A DNA stretch of 64,000 nucleotides from JBJHBP01 sp050485645 (lineage in GTDB: Bacteria > Pseudomonadota > Gammaproteobacteria > Steroidobacterales > Rariloculaceae), in contig JBJHBT010000001.1 in assembly GCA_050485645.1 (NCBI GenBank), positions 1 through 64,000 of the forward strand, read 5' to 3'. Position numbers and translations under genes: made by a program. Shown one piece after another: positions 44,772 through 53,902 of the stretch. Below the pieces are notes generated by a model, which was not told where the DNA came from, did no database searches, and saw only the letters and a program-made list of their open reading frames with translations. Positions within the stretch are counted from its first letter, which is position 1; the number at the start of each line of letters is the position of its first letter.

Positions 44772-45970
44772 TGAATTCGCACGCACGCCTTCCCGTCACC
44801 GTGCTGTCAGGCTTCCTCGGCGCCGGCAAGACCACGTTGCTGAATCACATCCTCAACAACCGCGAAGGGCTGCGTGTCGCGGTCATCGTCAACGACATGA
44901 GCGAGGTCAACATAGACGCTGCACTGGTGCGGGACGGAGGCGCAAACCTGGCCCGCACGGAAGAGCGGCTGATCGACATGACCAACGGCTGCATCTGCTG
45001 CACCTTGCGCGAAGATCTCCTCAGGGAAGTTTCCCGTCTCGCCAGGGAGCGCCGTTTCGATTACCTGCTGATCGAATCCACCGGCATTTCCGAACCATTG
45101 CCGGTTGCACAGACATTCACGTTCACCGATGAAGATGGCCAGAGCCTCGGGCGAATCGCAAGGCTCGACACGATGGTCACGGTGGTCGATGCCGCAAGCT
45201 TTCTGCGAGACTACGCAAGTGCTGATTTTCTCACGGAACGTGGTGAATCACTCGGTGACGACGACGACCGCACCGTCGTTGACCTCCTGATCGATCAGGT
45301 CGAGTTCAGTGATGTGATTGTGGTCAACAAAGTCGATCTGGTTGACGATGCCGAACGCGATCAGCTCGTGAGTCTGCTCACAACGCTGAATCCCGGCGCG
45401 GAGGTCATCACCAGCCACAACGGCGTAGTACCGCCTGCACGGCTGCTGAATACCAACCGCTTCGATTTCGAACGTGCGTCCCGCTCGCCGGCGTGGATAC
45501 GCGAGCTCAACGGCGAACACGTCCCGGAGTCCGAGACCTACGGCATCGAAAGCTTCGTCTACCGCCGCAGACGGCCATTTCACCCGCAACGTTTTTTCAA
45601 GCTGATTCACCGAGAATGGCCCGGCGTCGTGCGGTCCAAGGGGTTTTTCTGGCTGGCCAGCCGGAATGATCACGTGGGTCAATGGTCACAGGCCGGTGGC
45701 GCATGTCGCCACGGTGTCGCCGGGCTGTGGTGGGCCGCGGTGCCGGACGACGACTGGCCGCAGGACAGCGAAACCCGCACAGCGATTCTCGCCAATCATG
45801 AACCGCCCTGGGGTGATCGGCGCCAGGAACTGGTGCTGATCGGTATGCAGATGGATCGCGACAGCCTGACTGCACAGCTCGACAACTGTCTGCTCTCCGC
45901 CGACGAAATGGCTGCCGGACCCACCGCGTGGCGACACATACCGGACCCGTTCCCTCCCTGGTACGCATGA
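44771..45970 (+). CDS. COG0523 GTPase, zinc metallochaperone type (ZigA-like)
   Basis: A 399-residue G3E-family GTPase. Walker A GFLGAGKTTLLNHIL, the metal-binding GCICCTLRED (CxCC), ESTGISEP and the base-recognition VNKVDLV are intact, followed by the CobW C-terminal domain. In zinc-starved bacteria such proteins deliver scarce zinc to essential enzymes in the cytoplasm. It is coupled to DUF1826 and probably Zur-regulated. Another COG0523 protein is encoded at 48209-49552, so at least two subgroups are present. Confidence 0.9.
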   Translation: MNSHARLPVTVLSGFLGAGKTTLLNHILNNREGLRVAVIVNDMSEVNIDAALVRDGGANLARTEERLIDMTNGCICCTLREDLLREVSRLARERRFDYLLIESTGISEPLPVAQTFTFTDEDGQSLGRIARLDTMVTVVDAASFLRDYASADFLTERGESLGDDDDRTVVDLLIDQVEFSDVIVVNKVDLVDDAERDQLVSLLTTLNPGAEVITSHNGVVPPARLLNTNRFDFERASRSPAWIRELNGEHVPESETYGIESFVYRRRRPFHPQRFFKLIHREWPGVVRSKGFFWLASRNDHVGQWSQAGGACRHGVAGLWWAAVPDDDWPQDSETRTAILANHEPPWGDRRQELVLIGMQMDRDSLTAQLDNCLLSADEMAAGPTAWRHIPDPFPPWYA

Positions 45971-46172
45971 CAGCAGACTGGGTCGCGGATCGGACCGCGG
46001 ATGGCAGCGCGACCTCCGCCCGGGGCTGGGCAGCCCTACAGAAGATGGTATAACATCGCTGGCCTGAGCCCCCTGCGCCACGCACACGGATCTCGTCCAG
46101 GCTGGCTGGAACCGGGCAGACCGTCCTCCCGACGTTCTGAGTCAGGTCGGGACACCTCATTGGATCCTGAGC

Positions 46173-47087
46173 ATGAATGCTGCACTCCCCGACGTTTCCC
46201 TGACCGACCTGGCAGCGGGCCCGAGCCCGCTGACGTGGGTGGGCATGCATGGCATCGACCTGCCTGTTACGGTGGCGGAGTCTGGATATCGGCACGAGCT
46301 GCACGCCCGCGCGGACGTTCATGTCGATCTGCCGGCGCCTCACAAGGGCATTCACATGTCCCGGCTGTACCAGCTGCTGGGCGTGCTTGGCGAAGGTCAG
46401 GCGCTGTCACCAGCCGGCCTGAAACAACTGGTGCAGGCACTGGTGGACAGCCACCGCGACTGCCAGACCCGCAACGCCCGCCTTCGGCTGCGGTTCGACC
46501 TGCTGACACGCCGCCCGGCACTGGTCACCACAGACCTGGCCGGCTGGAAGGCCTATCCGGTGCAACTCGACGCTTCCCTGGTCCGCGGCGTCTTCGCGTT
46601 ACAGGTGCAGGTCGCGGTGACCTATTCCTCAACGTGCCCCTGCTCGGCAGCGCTGTCGCGCCAGCTGATCGAATACGGCTTTCTGGATGCTTTCGCCGGG
46701 CAGGACTATGTTGACCCCGTGACAGTCGCACAGTGGTTGCGCCAGCACGCCACGCTGGCCACACCACACAGTCAACGAAGCGAGGCACAGGTCGTGGTGG
46801 ACATGGCCTGCGACGCGCCGTCCCTGGGAATGCATACCCTGATCGATCACGTCGAGCAGGCAGTGGGCACGCCCGTACAGACCGCCGTCAAGCGTGCCGA
46901 TGAGCAGGCTTTCGCAGCGCTGAACGGCCAGAACCTGATGTTCGTTGAGGACGCTGCGCGCCGTATCCAAGCTGCATTGCGCAGCCACTATTCCAACCCT
47001 TGTGTCCACGTCCGACATCTGGAGAGCCTGCACCTCCACGACGCCGTAGCATGGGCCGGTGGTGTTCAAGGAAGCACCACGGTATGA
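46173..47087 (+). CDS. folE2: GTP cyclohydrolase FolE2 (type IB)
   Basis: A 304-residue enzyme for the first step of folate (and queuosine) synthesis, turning GTP into dihydroneopterin triphosphate. VGMHGIDLPV, DLPAPHKGIHMSRLYQLL, the Cys-containing STCPCSAALSRQLIEYG and SQRSEAQVVVD are signatures. Unlike FolE it does not need zinc, so it is typically induced by zinc starvation and found beside COG0523 genes. The upstream gap contains GATGGTATAACATC (46044-46057), a weak half-site for Zur. It converges with the WD40 gene, with 6 bp between them. Confidence 0.93.
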   Translation: MNAALPDVSLTDLAAGPSPLTWVGMHGIDLPVTVAESGYRHELHARADVHVDLPAPHKGIHMSRLYQLLGVLGEGQALSPAGLKQLVQALVDSHRDCQTRNARLRLRFDLLTRRPALVTTDLAGWKAYPVQLDASLVRGVFALQVQVAVTYSSTCPCSAALSRQLIEYGFLDAFAGQDYVDPVTVAQWLRQHATLATPHSQRSEAQVVVDMACDAPSLGMHTLIDHVEQAVGTPVQTAVKRADEQAFAALNGQNLMFVEDAARRIQAALRSHYSNPCVHVRHLESLHLHDAVAWAGGVQGSTTV

Positions 47088-47093
47088 GCCGCC

Positions 47094-48212
47094 TCAGCCG
47101 CGCACCGGCCTGAAATCGGCTGCGGCGGCGACGAAGTCACCCGGCTTCCGGCCGGTCGCTATCTGCTTCTGAGTCCTTGAAACCTCCCAGACAGCCAGTC
47201 GGCCAGAGCTCGTGAGCGCCGTAATCCGTGGGCGCCCGGCGCGCGTATTCCAGGCAATCAGTTCAATCGGATCGTTCATCTGCAGCGCACACGCCGGAGC
47301 TTGCCAGTTGCCGACGCGCCAGATGCACAGATACCCGCTTCGGCAAGCCGAGGCCACGTAGGGCGCGCCCGTAGCGAATGCGATTGCGGTGAGGGAATCG
47401 ACGTGAAAATCAAGCAGCGTTGGAGAGCGCCCTTCCGAGCCTCGTGTGTCGAAGGGCCACAACGCGACGGTCGAGCCACCACCGGTTGCGAGCCAGCGAG
47501 AATTCGGACTCCAGTCCAGTTGCGTCGGTTTTCTCTCGAAACCGCCGATGGTGGCATCGGCACCGCTTCGCAGCCGCCAGAAGTGTACCGAGTTGTCCTG
47601 GCAGGGTGCCGCGATGACCCGACCGTCCGGGCTCCAGCACAGGGATGTCAGCGATCCCTTCAGGGGCAGGTGTTGGGGTTTTGAGCGCTCGTCGAGCACG
47701 TCGAAAACGAGCACGCCTCCGTAGCCCGAAGCCGCCAGTTGCGCACCGCGCGGGCGCCAACTGATCGCCGAGACGGTGCTTTCCGGGTGCCTGTAGCTGC
47801 GCTGCGAGTCACCCGATACTGAACAGATGGCAATCGCCCGTCCCGACGAAAAGGCGAGCTGCTTGCCGTCGGGCCGCCACCCAAGGTGTTCCACCCATTG
47901 ATGAGCAGCCGGGATCTCCACTACGGGCGCGCATGTCTGCTGCTCCATGGACCACAATCGCACGCGCGCGTCCTGGCCCGACGTTGCGAACAGCGGCTGC
48001 GACGGATGCCACGCGATCCGATGCAGGCCCTGCTCGTGCACCGGCCACCGCCGGTTTTCACCGCTCCGCTGCAGGTCGTAGAGCACTACGCTTCCCGCAG
48101 AGCCGCCGACGGCAAGCCAACGCCCGTTCGGCGACCAGGCCACCGCGATAGGATAGTCCTCGATATCACCGGTCAACAGAACATCGAGGCGGACAGCATT
48201 TGGATCCATCAT
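47094..48212 (-). CDS. WD40-repeat protein next to COG0523
   Basis: A 372-residue beta-propeller with about seven WD40 repeats (AVAWSPNGRWLAVGGSAGSVVLYDL, IAWHPSQPLFATSGQDARVRLWS and similar), and no signal peptide. WD40 proteins scaffold other proteins. It overlaps the COG0523 gene by four bases (ATGA), so the two are made together; a functional link to metal delivery is inferred from this and similar neighbourhoods. Confidence 0.87.
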   Translation of the reverse strand: MMDPNAVRLDVLLTGDIEDYPIAVAWSPNGRWLAVGGSAGSVVLYDLQRSGENRRWPVHEQGLHRIAWHPSQPLFATSGQDARVRLWSMEQQTCAPVVEIPAAHQWVEHLGWRPDGKQLAFSSGRAIAICSVSGDSQRSYRHPESTVSAISWRPRGAQLAASGYGGVLVFDVLDERSKPQHLPLKGSLTSLCWSPDGRVIAAPCQDNSVHFWRLRSGADATIGGFERKPTQLDWSPNSRWLATGGGSTVALWPFDTRGSEGRSPTLLDFHVDSLTAIAFATGAPYVASACRSGYLCIWRVGNWQAPACALQMNDPIELIAWNTRAGRPRITALTSSGRLAVWEVSRTQKQIATGRKPGDFVAAAADFRPVRG

Positions 48213-49552
48213 GCCCGACAGGCCATCAGCTCCCGTTCAAGCGCGTCATGATCCAGATCGCGGCCAATAAAGACCAGACGATTCAGGCGTTCCGCCCTGC
48301 CCCACGGTTCACCAGGCTGACTATCGAACAGCATATGCACGCCCTGAAAGACGAATCGCGTGTCCTCGCCGGCGATATCGAGTATGCCTTTCATGCGAAA
48401 GATATCGGCGCCCTTGAGACTCAGCAGTTTGCTCAACCAGCCATTCAGCCTGAGTGGATCGAGCGCGCCAGCGAACTCGAATGCCACCGATCCCACAGTA
48501 TCGTCGTGGACATGGCCCGCGTTGTAGCAGCACTCGACGACGGGCTCGACGACGTGATCAGTTTCATCCAGCAGCCGTGCGTTGAACTCCGACGGCGTGT
48601 GTTGCATGAATAGCGCATAAAGGCCGGGCTGCTCAATGCGGATCGTGTATACGTAGCAGTCGTCAGCGTGCATACCCAACCGCCAATGTGTGCCTCCGGG
48701 CTGCAATGGCGTGTTCGGACCGATCGTCGAAGGTGGAACCGAGAACTGTTTGAAGATGCGTTCCGCGGCCTGGCCAAGCGCTTCGGGCGAACAGCTGGCG
48801 ACGGGTTCCAGAACGACAGACATCTCAGGGTCCGGCCCGCTGTCGAGCACAAAGGGATAGTCTCCTGGCGACAACGCGTAGATACCTCCCCATTCGAAGG
48901 GATACTCGGGCTCCAGAAAGTCTGGTTTGACCTCAAGCGCTCGCTGCAGGTCGAATCCTCCCAGATTGAGCAGCTCGTCGATTGGCGTATCAGCCATCTG
49001 CACAGTCTCGATACGTGCCAGCGCATTCAGGCGGCGCAACCGCGCCTGTAGAGCACTGAGCTCATCGGCACCGACGAGGTCGCGTTTGTTCACCAGAATC
49101 AGATCCGCGAACGCGATCTGGGAAACAACTTCGGCGCTCGTATCGAGATGCATCGACACGTGCTTGGCGTCGACCAGAGCAACAACGCCGTCGAGAGCGT
49201 ATTCCGCGCGAACATCATCGTCCACAAAGAATGTCTGCGCCACGGGCCCTGGGTCCGCCATGCCGGTGGTCTCTACAATAACCCGGTCGAAGCGGTCGCG
49301 GCGCTTGGCCAGATTCCCCAGAATCCGGATGAGATCGCCACGTACTGTGCAGCAGATACAGCCGTTGTTCATCTCGAAAACCTCTTCATCGGCGTTGATC
49401 ACCATGTCCTGATCCACGCCGATCTCGCCGAACTCGTTCTCGATGACCGCGATGCGCTGGCCGTGCCGTTCGGCGAGAATCCGGTTCAGCAACGTCGTCT
49501 TCCCGCTGCCGAGAAAACCTGTGAGTACAGTCACCGGTATCGTCCTGTTCAT
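48209..49552 (-). CDS. COG0523 GTPase 2 (CobW/YeiR-like)
   Basis: A 447-residue G3E GTPase: GFLGSGKTTLLNRIL (Walker A), EFGEIGVD, the metal site NNGCICCTVRGD, VETTGMADPGPV and LVNKRDLV, then a long CobW C-terminal domain with His-rich GHVHDD. It differs from the one at 44771-45970 in length and in the C-terminal half, so the two probably serve different client enzymes. It lies between the ZIP and WD40 genes and may share the Zur-like promoter of the ZIP gene. Confidence 0.9.
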   Translation of the reverse strand: MNRTIPVTVLTGFLGSGKTTLLNRILAERHGQRIAVIENEFGEIGVDQDMVINADEEVFEMNNGCICCTVRGDLIRILGNLAKRRDRFDRVIVETTGMADPGPVAQTFFVDDDVRAEYALDGVVALVDAKHVSMHLDTSAEVVSQIAFADLILVNKRDLVGADELSALQARLRRLNALARIETVQMADTPIDELLNLGGFDLQRALEVKPDFLEPEYPFEWGGIYALSPGDYPFVLDSGPDPEMSVVLEPVASCSPEALGQAAERIFKQFSVPPSTIGPNTPLQPGGTHWRLGMHADDCYVYTIRIEQPGLYALFMQHTPSEFNARLLDETDHVVEPVVECCYNAGHVHDDTVGSVAFEFAGALDPLRLNGWLSKLLSLKGADIFRMKGILDIAGEDTRFVFQGVHMLFDSQPGEPWGRAERLNRLVFIGRDLDHDALERELMACRA

Positions 49553-49694
49553 TGCCGGGCCTTCCTTTCAATCTGATAGAACATCTCAATCCGATACATC
49601 ATCGTGATCGTTTCCTGGAGAACAGTATTGATTGACACTGCCGGCCAGCCCTGCCCACCAGCCCCGACCGGCAGCGAACGGGTTCTGCGCGAAG

Positions 49695-50474
49695 CTATTC
49701 GAGCCACAGGATGAGCTGCATTGTGAACACCCCGGCCGCCGTGGCTGACAACTGAACAGGCAGCGGAATCGGTGCTTCCCGATCTCGTAGTAGCGGGATG
49801 AGATCCGTGGTTGCGATGTAGATGAATCCACCGGCTGTCACGGCCAGCAGCGCGCCCAGGCTCAGGTCGATCAGTTGTGAAACAACCAGCGTCAGCATCG
49901 CGCCGACAACGCACATGCCGGCACACAGGACGTTCAACGCAACCGCACGGCGTTTCGGAATGCCGCCGTGGACGAGAACCGCAATGTCGGAAATTTCCTG
50001 CGGAATTTCGTGGGCGATGATCGCTAGCGTTACGGTCAGACCGATCAACGGATCGGCGAGAAAACTGCCCGCGATCAGCGCACCATCTACGAAATTGTGG
50101 ATCCCGTCGCCGAGGAGGTTCATGCGCGTATAGGTGCGCGGCGGTCTGTTTGCATCGCCCCCGGACGGCGGGTCGGACTCGGGCATCTGGTGATTGTGAC
50201 GCCAAAGCAGGCATTGCTCGATCACGAAGAAGCCAAGAACACCAATCAACGCCCACAGAAAGACACTGCTCGCGTCCTCCATCCGCTCAAAAGCATCCGG
50301 CAGCAGATGCAGGAACGCATCACCAAGCAACACGCCAATCGCAACGCTCACCAGTCTGGGCAACCAGGCGCGCAGTGTTTTCTCGTCGATGACGAGAACG
50401 TAGGCGCTGCACAATGCTACGAGTACGACGGAAATGCTCGCGCCCAGCACGTACAGGACGAGGATCAGGTTCAT
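49695..50474 (-). CDS. ZIP-family zinc/iron transporter
   Basis: A 259-residue, eight-helix membrane protein. HNFVDGALIAGSF and HEIPQEISD are the helix-4 and helix-5 metal-path motifs of ZIP transporters; GDAFLHLLPDAF is another family block. The loop after helix 3 is short and contains HNH. It imports divalent metal, most likely zinc, across the inner membrane. A perfect Zur-like palindrome lies 42 bp upstream, and two zinc-linked genes follow. Confidence 0.92.
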   Translation of the reverse strand: MNLILVLYVLGASISVVLVALCSAYVLVIDEKTLRAWLPRLVSVAIGVLLGDAFLHLLPDAFERMEDASSVFLWALIGVLGFFVIEQCLLWRHNHQMPESDPPSGGDANRPPRTYTRMNLLGDGIHNFVDGALIAGSFLADPLIGLTVTLAIIAHEIPQEISDIAVLVHGGIPKRRAVALNVLCAGMCVVGAMLTLVVSQLIDLSLGALLAVTAGGFIYIATTDLIPLLRDREAPIPLPVQLSATAAGVFTMQLILWLE

Positions 50475-50516
50475 TGACAGTCCTATCGCTCCACATTCTT
50501 TGACGAGAACGTAAGA

Positions 50517-50529
50517 GTAATAGTATTAC
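50517..50529. promoter_or_regulatory. Zur-like operator ahead of the ZIP gene
   Basis: GTAATAGTATTAC is a perfect 13-bp palindrome (one central base) in an AT-rich patch, 42 bp before the ZIP start on the minus strand. It resembles the Zur core and the site at 44024-44036. Confidence 0.65.
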
Positions 50530-50729
50530 ATTTCATTGACGGCAACGTACAGTACGGGACGGATATCTGACAGCCTTTCTCCAGGTCATCTGCAAGGGGC
50601 GTTATCGCAAACGGCAGGTCCGCGTCACGCGCGGCGAGCCGGGAGCGGCAATACGGCGATGGTCCACGCACGAATCCGCGCCACCATTGATCGTCCAGGC
50701 AATGCACTGAGCCAGCGCGGACGTGAAGC

Positions 50730-50745
50730 TGGCATGGCTCATGCA
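50730..50745 (+). promoter_or_regulatory. Candidate sigma-54 promoter for the lipoprotein gene
   Basis: TGGCATGGCTCATGCA keeps the GG and GC dinucleotides at the right spacing, with two deviations from TGGCAC-N5-TTGCA. It lies 45 bases ahead of the start codon. It is weaker than the other sites. Confidence 0.45.
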
Positions 50746-50790
50746 TGACGTTTCATGACTCATGACCACAACCCCAACGAGGAGACAGCG

Positions 50791-51069
50791 ATGAAGCGCC
50801 TACTGACCCTGACGACTGCGGGTATCGGATGCGCATTCCTGGCAGGATGTCCCGATGATCGCGCCATGCCACCGCCCGAACAGCGCATGAATGAACGCCC
50901 TCTGACCGAAGACGCGCGACTGGACGAGCAGTGGCCGGCACCGGCAGACCAGGAGCCGGTGCCCGGGCAGACCACACCGCCTGTCCCGGAACCTCGGACC
51001 CCGGCTCAGCCGGAACGCGAACTCGAGGATGCGATTCGGCGGCCAGACCGCGACCAGCCAGAAAACTGA
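50791..51069 (+). CDS. Small proline-rich lipoprotein
   Basis: A 92-residue protein: the signal peptide ends in FLAGC (lipobox Cys about residue 18), then a Pro/Glu/Arg-rich, probably unstructured chain. No known domain. GAGGAG precedes ATG 50791. It is probably anchored in the outer membrane facing the periplasm. A sigma-54-like element is upstream. It converges with modC, 25 bp apart. Confidence 0.75.
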   Translation: MKRLLTLTTAGIGCAFLAGCPDDRAMPPPEQRMNERPLTEDARLDEQWPAPADQEPVPGQTTPPVPEPRTPAQPERELEDAIRRPDRDQPEN

Positions 51070-51094
51070 AATCACCGGCAGGACGACATGCCGT

Positions 51095-52237
51095 TCATTC
51101 CCCGGGCCTCAATACCGAAACCGACTTGATGAGCGCATGAACGGCAAGGCCGGGCTCAAGGCCAAGCCGTTCAACCGCATCGTAAGTCACCTGAGCCAGC
51201 AGCACTGCTCCGCCGATACGGAGCTTTACGAGCACCAGCGCAGGATCTGCCGTGGACACCACGGATACGACCGTTGCCCTGAGCACGTTGTGCACGCTGA
51301 TGCCTTCCGGTTCTGACAGCGCCAGCGCGACCTCCTGCGCCGCGATGCGCAGCCGCAGGCGGACACCCGGCTCCGCGCTCATCAGCGGCGCCCGGAGAGC
51401 ACCGCCGGCGAATGCCAGACGCGTGAGCCGACGCGTCGTGTCATGCGCCTCAACCGTCGCGTCGAAGATACTACCCGGCTCGTGATAGGCAGCCAGCGCT
51501 TCAACATCCGCGCTCGCGGCCAGTTCGGCAACGGGACCTGTGGCGACCATCCTGCCGCGCTCGATGAGTACCAGTCGGTCGGCGAGCCTGGCGACTTCGT
51601 CGAAATCGTGTGTGACCAGCACGATTGGCAGGTGCACCGTTCTCCGCACGATTTCAAGCTCGGCATGCAGCGTCGCGCGCAGCGCACGGTCGACGGCCGC
51701 GAAGGGCTCGTCCAGCAGCAGCACCGCCGGATCACGGGCCAGCGCACGGGCCAGCGCGAGTCGTTGGCGCTGTCCTCCGGACAACTGTGACGGATAGCGT
51801 AGCGCCAGCCCATCGAGCTGCACCAGTGCAAGCAGCTCGCGCGCGCGGGCGCGCCGTAACACACGGGGAACGTGACCAAGCGCTGCCGTGACGTTGCCGA
51901 GCGCATCGCGGTGCGGGAACAGTGCGTACTCCTGGAACACCAGTCCGACAGCCCGCCGATGCGGCGCGCAATCGATGCGCGCCGCGGTATCAAGCCACGT
52001 CTCACCGCGACACCGGATCAGTCCATACTGAGGATGGTGCAACCCCGCGATCGCACGCAGCGTTGTGCTCTTGCCACTGCCGGAGGGGCCAAACAGCGCG
52101 ACCATTTCGCCCGGTGCGCAGTCGAACGCGAGTTCGAGCGGAATCGGTGCATCCTGGCGCAATGTGACACTGAGCCCTGCAGCGTCCCGGGAGTCGCCAC
52201 GGTCGCTACGCCCTGTTTCGACCCTGTCACTCACCAT
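51095..52237 (-). CDS. modC: Molybdate ABC transporter ATP-binding protein (ModC)
   Basis: A 380-residue ATPase: Walker A GPSGSGKST, signature LSGGQRQRLALARALA and Walker B AVLLLDEPFAAVD, with a C-terminal TOBE/molybdate-binding domain (about 300-380; ISVHNVLRATVV). It powers molybdate import through ModB. ATG 52237 overlaps the modB stop; ATG 52249 is an alternative. It is the last gene of the modABC operon. Confidence 0.92.
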   Translation of the reverse strand: MVSDRVETGRSDRGDSRDAAGLSVTLRQDAPIPLELAFDCAPGEMVALFGPSGSGKSTTLRAIAGLHHPQYGLIRCRGETWLDTAARIDCAPHRRAVGLVFQEYALFPHRDALGNVTAALGHVPRVLRRARARELLALVQLDGLALRYPSQLSGGQRQRLALARALARDPAVLLLDEPFAAVDRALRATLHAELEIVRRTVHLPIVLVTHDFDEVARLADRLVLIERGRMVATGPVAELAASADVEALAAYHEPGSIFDATVEAHDTTRRLTRLAFAGGALRAPLMSAEPGVRLRLRIAAQEVALALSEPEGISVHNVLRATVVSVVSTADPALVLVKLRIGGAVLLAQVTYDAVERLGLEPGLAVHALIKSVSVLRPGE

Positions 52238-52898
52238 GGCGGCGCCCATAACGTCTGGCGAGCGTGTTGGCTATGCCGAGTGCCACGATGGAAATCACCA
52301 GCAGCGTGGCGGCCATGACACCGGCCGCGTGATCATCAAACGCCTGCACACGGTCATAGATCGAGATGGCGATGGTTCTCGTTTCCCCCGGGATCGAACC
52401 GCCGACCATCAACACCACGCCGAATTCCCCCAGCGTGTGCGCGAAGGTCAGTACGGTTGCCGTCACCATGCCGGGCCAGGCCAATGGCAGTTCCACTGCG
52501 ATGAACGCGCGTAACGGCCCCATGCCGCTGACGGCAGCGGCCTCACGTACCGCGACGGGAATCGACTCGAACGCACGCTGAACGGGCTGCATTGCAAACG
52601 GAATGCTGACGAGCACGGATGCCAGCACAAGCCCCTGAAACGAGAACGCGAGCAGTTCGCCGGTCAACCGCTCGAACCCACGCCCGAGTGGACTTTCTCC
52701 CCCAAAGGCAATCAGCAGATAGAAGCCCACCACCGTGGGCGGCAACAGCAGCGGCAGTGCCACCATGGCCTCGACGAACCCCTTCCCTCTGAAGGTGCGG
52801 TATGCAAGCGCGCGGCCGCAGATGACGGCAAGCGGTATCAGCACGAGTACGGTCATCGCACCGAGTTCGACCGATAACCACAGAGCTGTCCAGTCCAT
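52227..52898 (-). CDS. modB: Molybdate ABC transporter permease (ModB)
   Basis: A 223-residue membrane protein with five to six helices and the ABC-permease EAA loop (VREAAAVSGMGPLRAFIAVELPLAWPGM, read as two blocks). LPLLLPPTVVGFYLL and HTLGEFGVVLMVGGSIPGET are typical of ModB. It forms the membrane channel for molybdate import. It starts 21 bp after modA and overlaps modC. Confidence 0.93.
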   Translation of the reverse strand: MDWTALWLSVELGAMTVLVLIPLAVICGRALAYRTFRGKGFVEAMVALPLLLPPTVVGFYLLIAFGGESPLGRGFERLTGELLAFSFQGLVLASVLVSIPFAMQPVQRAFESIPVAVREAAAVSGMGPLRAFIAVELPLAWPGMVTATVLTFAHTLGEFGVVLMVGGSIPGETRTIAISIYDRVQAFDDHAAGVMAATLLVISIVALGIANTLARRYGRRHGE

Positions 52899-52919
52899 AT
52901 GCGTGGCGCGGCGGCGCCG

Positions 52920-53726
52920 CTATTCGCCCGGCAGCACGAAGCCGTAGCGCCGCATGATCACGCGCGCCGGCTGCGACTGCATGTAGTCGTGGAACCGCTC
53001 CGCGACGGGACCGGCGCGTTGTGTCAGGACCATTCTCTGGCGCAGTGGCTCATGCCGCTCCTCCGGGATCAATGCGTAATGCCCTCGCGCCTGCAGGCGT
53101 GGCGCGAGGGCCAGTGAGTAAGCAATGATCCCGCCCTGGCTGTTGCCGGTGACCGCGAACTGCGCGGCCTGACTCACATTTTCGCCGAGCACGATATGCG
53201 GCTGAATCCGTTCCCAGAGCCCGGCATGACGCAGCGCCTGTTCCGCAGCGCGCCCATACGGAGCGTGTTCGGGATTGGCAATGGCGAATCGCCTGATCGT
53301 TCCGGCATCCAGTGCCGCTTCCAGGCCGGCCAGTTCTTCATCCGCTGTCAGGCGCGATCCATGCGGCGTGAACAGCACAATGCGTCCGATCGCGTACAGC
53401 GTGCCCCGATCGCGTGTATGTCCTCCCTCCGCGAGGCGGAATACGAACGACTCATCGGCCGAAAGATACAGCTCGAACGGCGCACCCTGCTCGATCTGCC
53501 GTGCGAAATTGCCGGATGAACCGAACGTGAGACGCACTGTCTGTCCGGTTTCCACGGCGAACTGCTCCGCGACCTCATCGAGTGCGAACTGCAGATCCGA
53601 CGCGGCCGCGATCAGAGGCGCTTCCGCGGCCAGCGTGACCGATGCGCCGGGTAGACAGGCGGCCAGTGCGACGCCTGCCAGAAGGCCTGCAAGCTGCGAA
53701 AAGAGGCGCCGTGAGGCAGCGACCAT
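52920..53726 (-). CDS. modA: Molybdate-binding periplasmic protein (ModA)
   Basis: A 268-residue protein. A signal peptide (to about LAAEAP) is followed by AAASDLQFALDEVAEQF and TFGSSGNFARQIEQGAPFELYLSADE, the usual ModA oxyanion-binding Ser sites. It binds molybdate or tungstate in the periplasm and delivers it to ModB. ATG 53726 has GGGGATT upstream, and a TTG at 53732 is also possible. A near-palindrome lies upstream (53775-53788). Confidence 0.92.
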   Translation of the reverse strand: MVAASRRLFSQLAGLLAGVALAACLPGASVTLAAEAPLIAAASDLQFALDEVAEQFAVETGQTVRLTFGSSGNFARQIEQGAPFELYLSADESFVFRLAEGGHTRDRGTLYAIGRIVLFTPHGSRLTADEELAGLEAALDAGTIRRFAIANPEHAPYGRAAEQALRHAGLWERIQPHIVLGENVSQAAQFAVTGNSQGGIIAYSLALAPRLQARGHYALIPEERHEPLRQRMVLTQRAGPVAERFHDYMQSQPARVIMRRYGFVLPGE

Positions 53727-53774
53727 GGACAATCCCCGTTCGGATTCAGGTGGCGATGTTCAGGCGACATCTTA

Positions 53775-53788
53775 CGATGAATACATCG
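53775..53788. promoter_or_regulatory. Near-palindrome ahead of modABC
   Basis: CGATGAATACATCG is symmetric at 12 of 14 positions and lies about 50 bp before modA on the minus strand. It may be an operator for a molybdate-responsive regulator, but it does not clearly match the ModE consensus. Confidence 0.3.
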
Positions 53789-53902
53789 AACCGCCGAAAC
53801 AGCCCCTTATGGCCGGTGTGCCCCTATGGTCGGCGTGGCGCGTCCGCCAGCCGGCCCGGCCGGCCAACACTCGCGCTCAGGATGAACGGGTACCAACCCT
53901 GC

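Larger units (their letters stand above)
50475..50790. other. Divergent promoter region between ZIP and lipoprotein genes
   Basis: About 315 bases with no convincing gene. It holds the Zur-like palindrome (50517-50529) for the ZIP gene and a sigma-54-like site (50730-50745) for the lipoprotein gene on the other strand. Confidence 0.6.

Noticed and set aside
46044..46057. GATGGTATAACATC as a third Zur box, ahead of folE2
   Set aside because: Only half resembles the Zur core and the symmetry is imperfect, so it is not listed as an operator.
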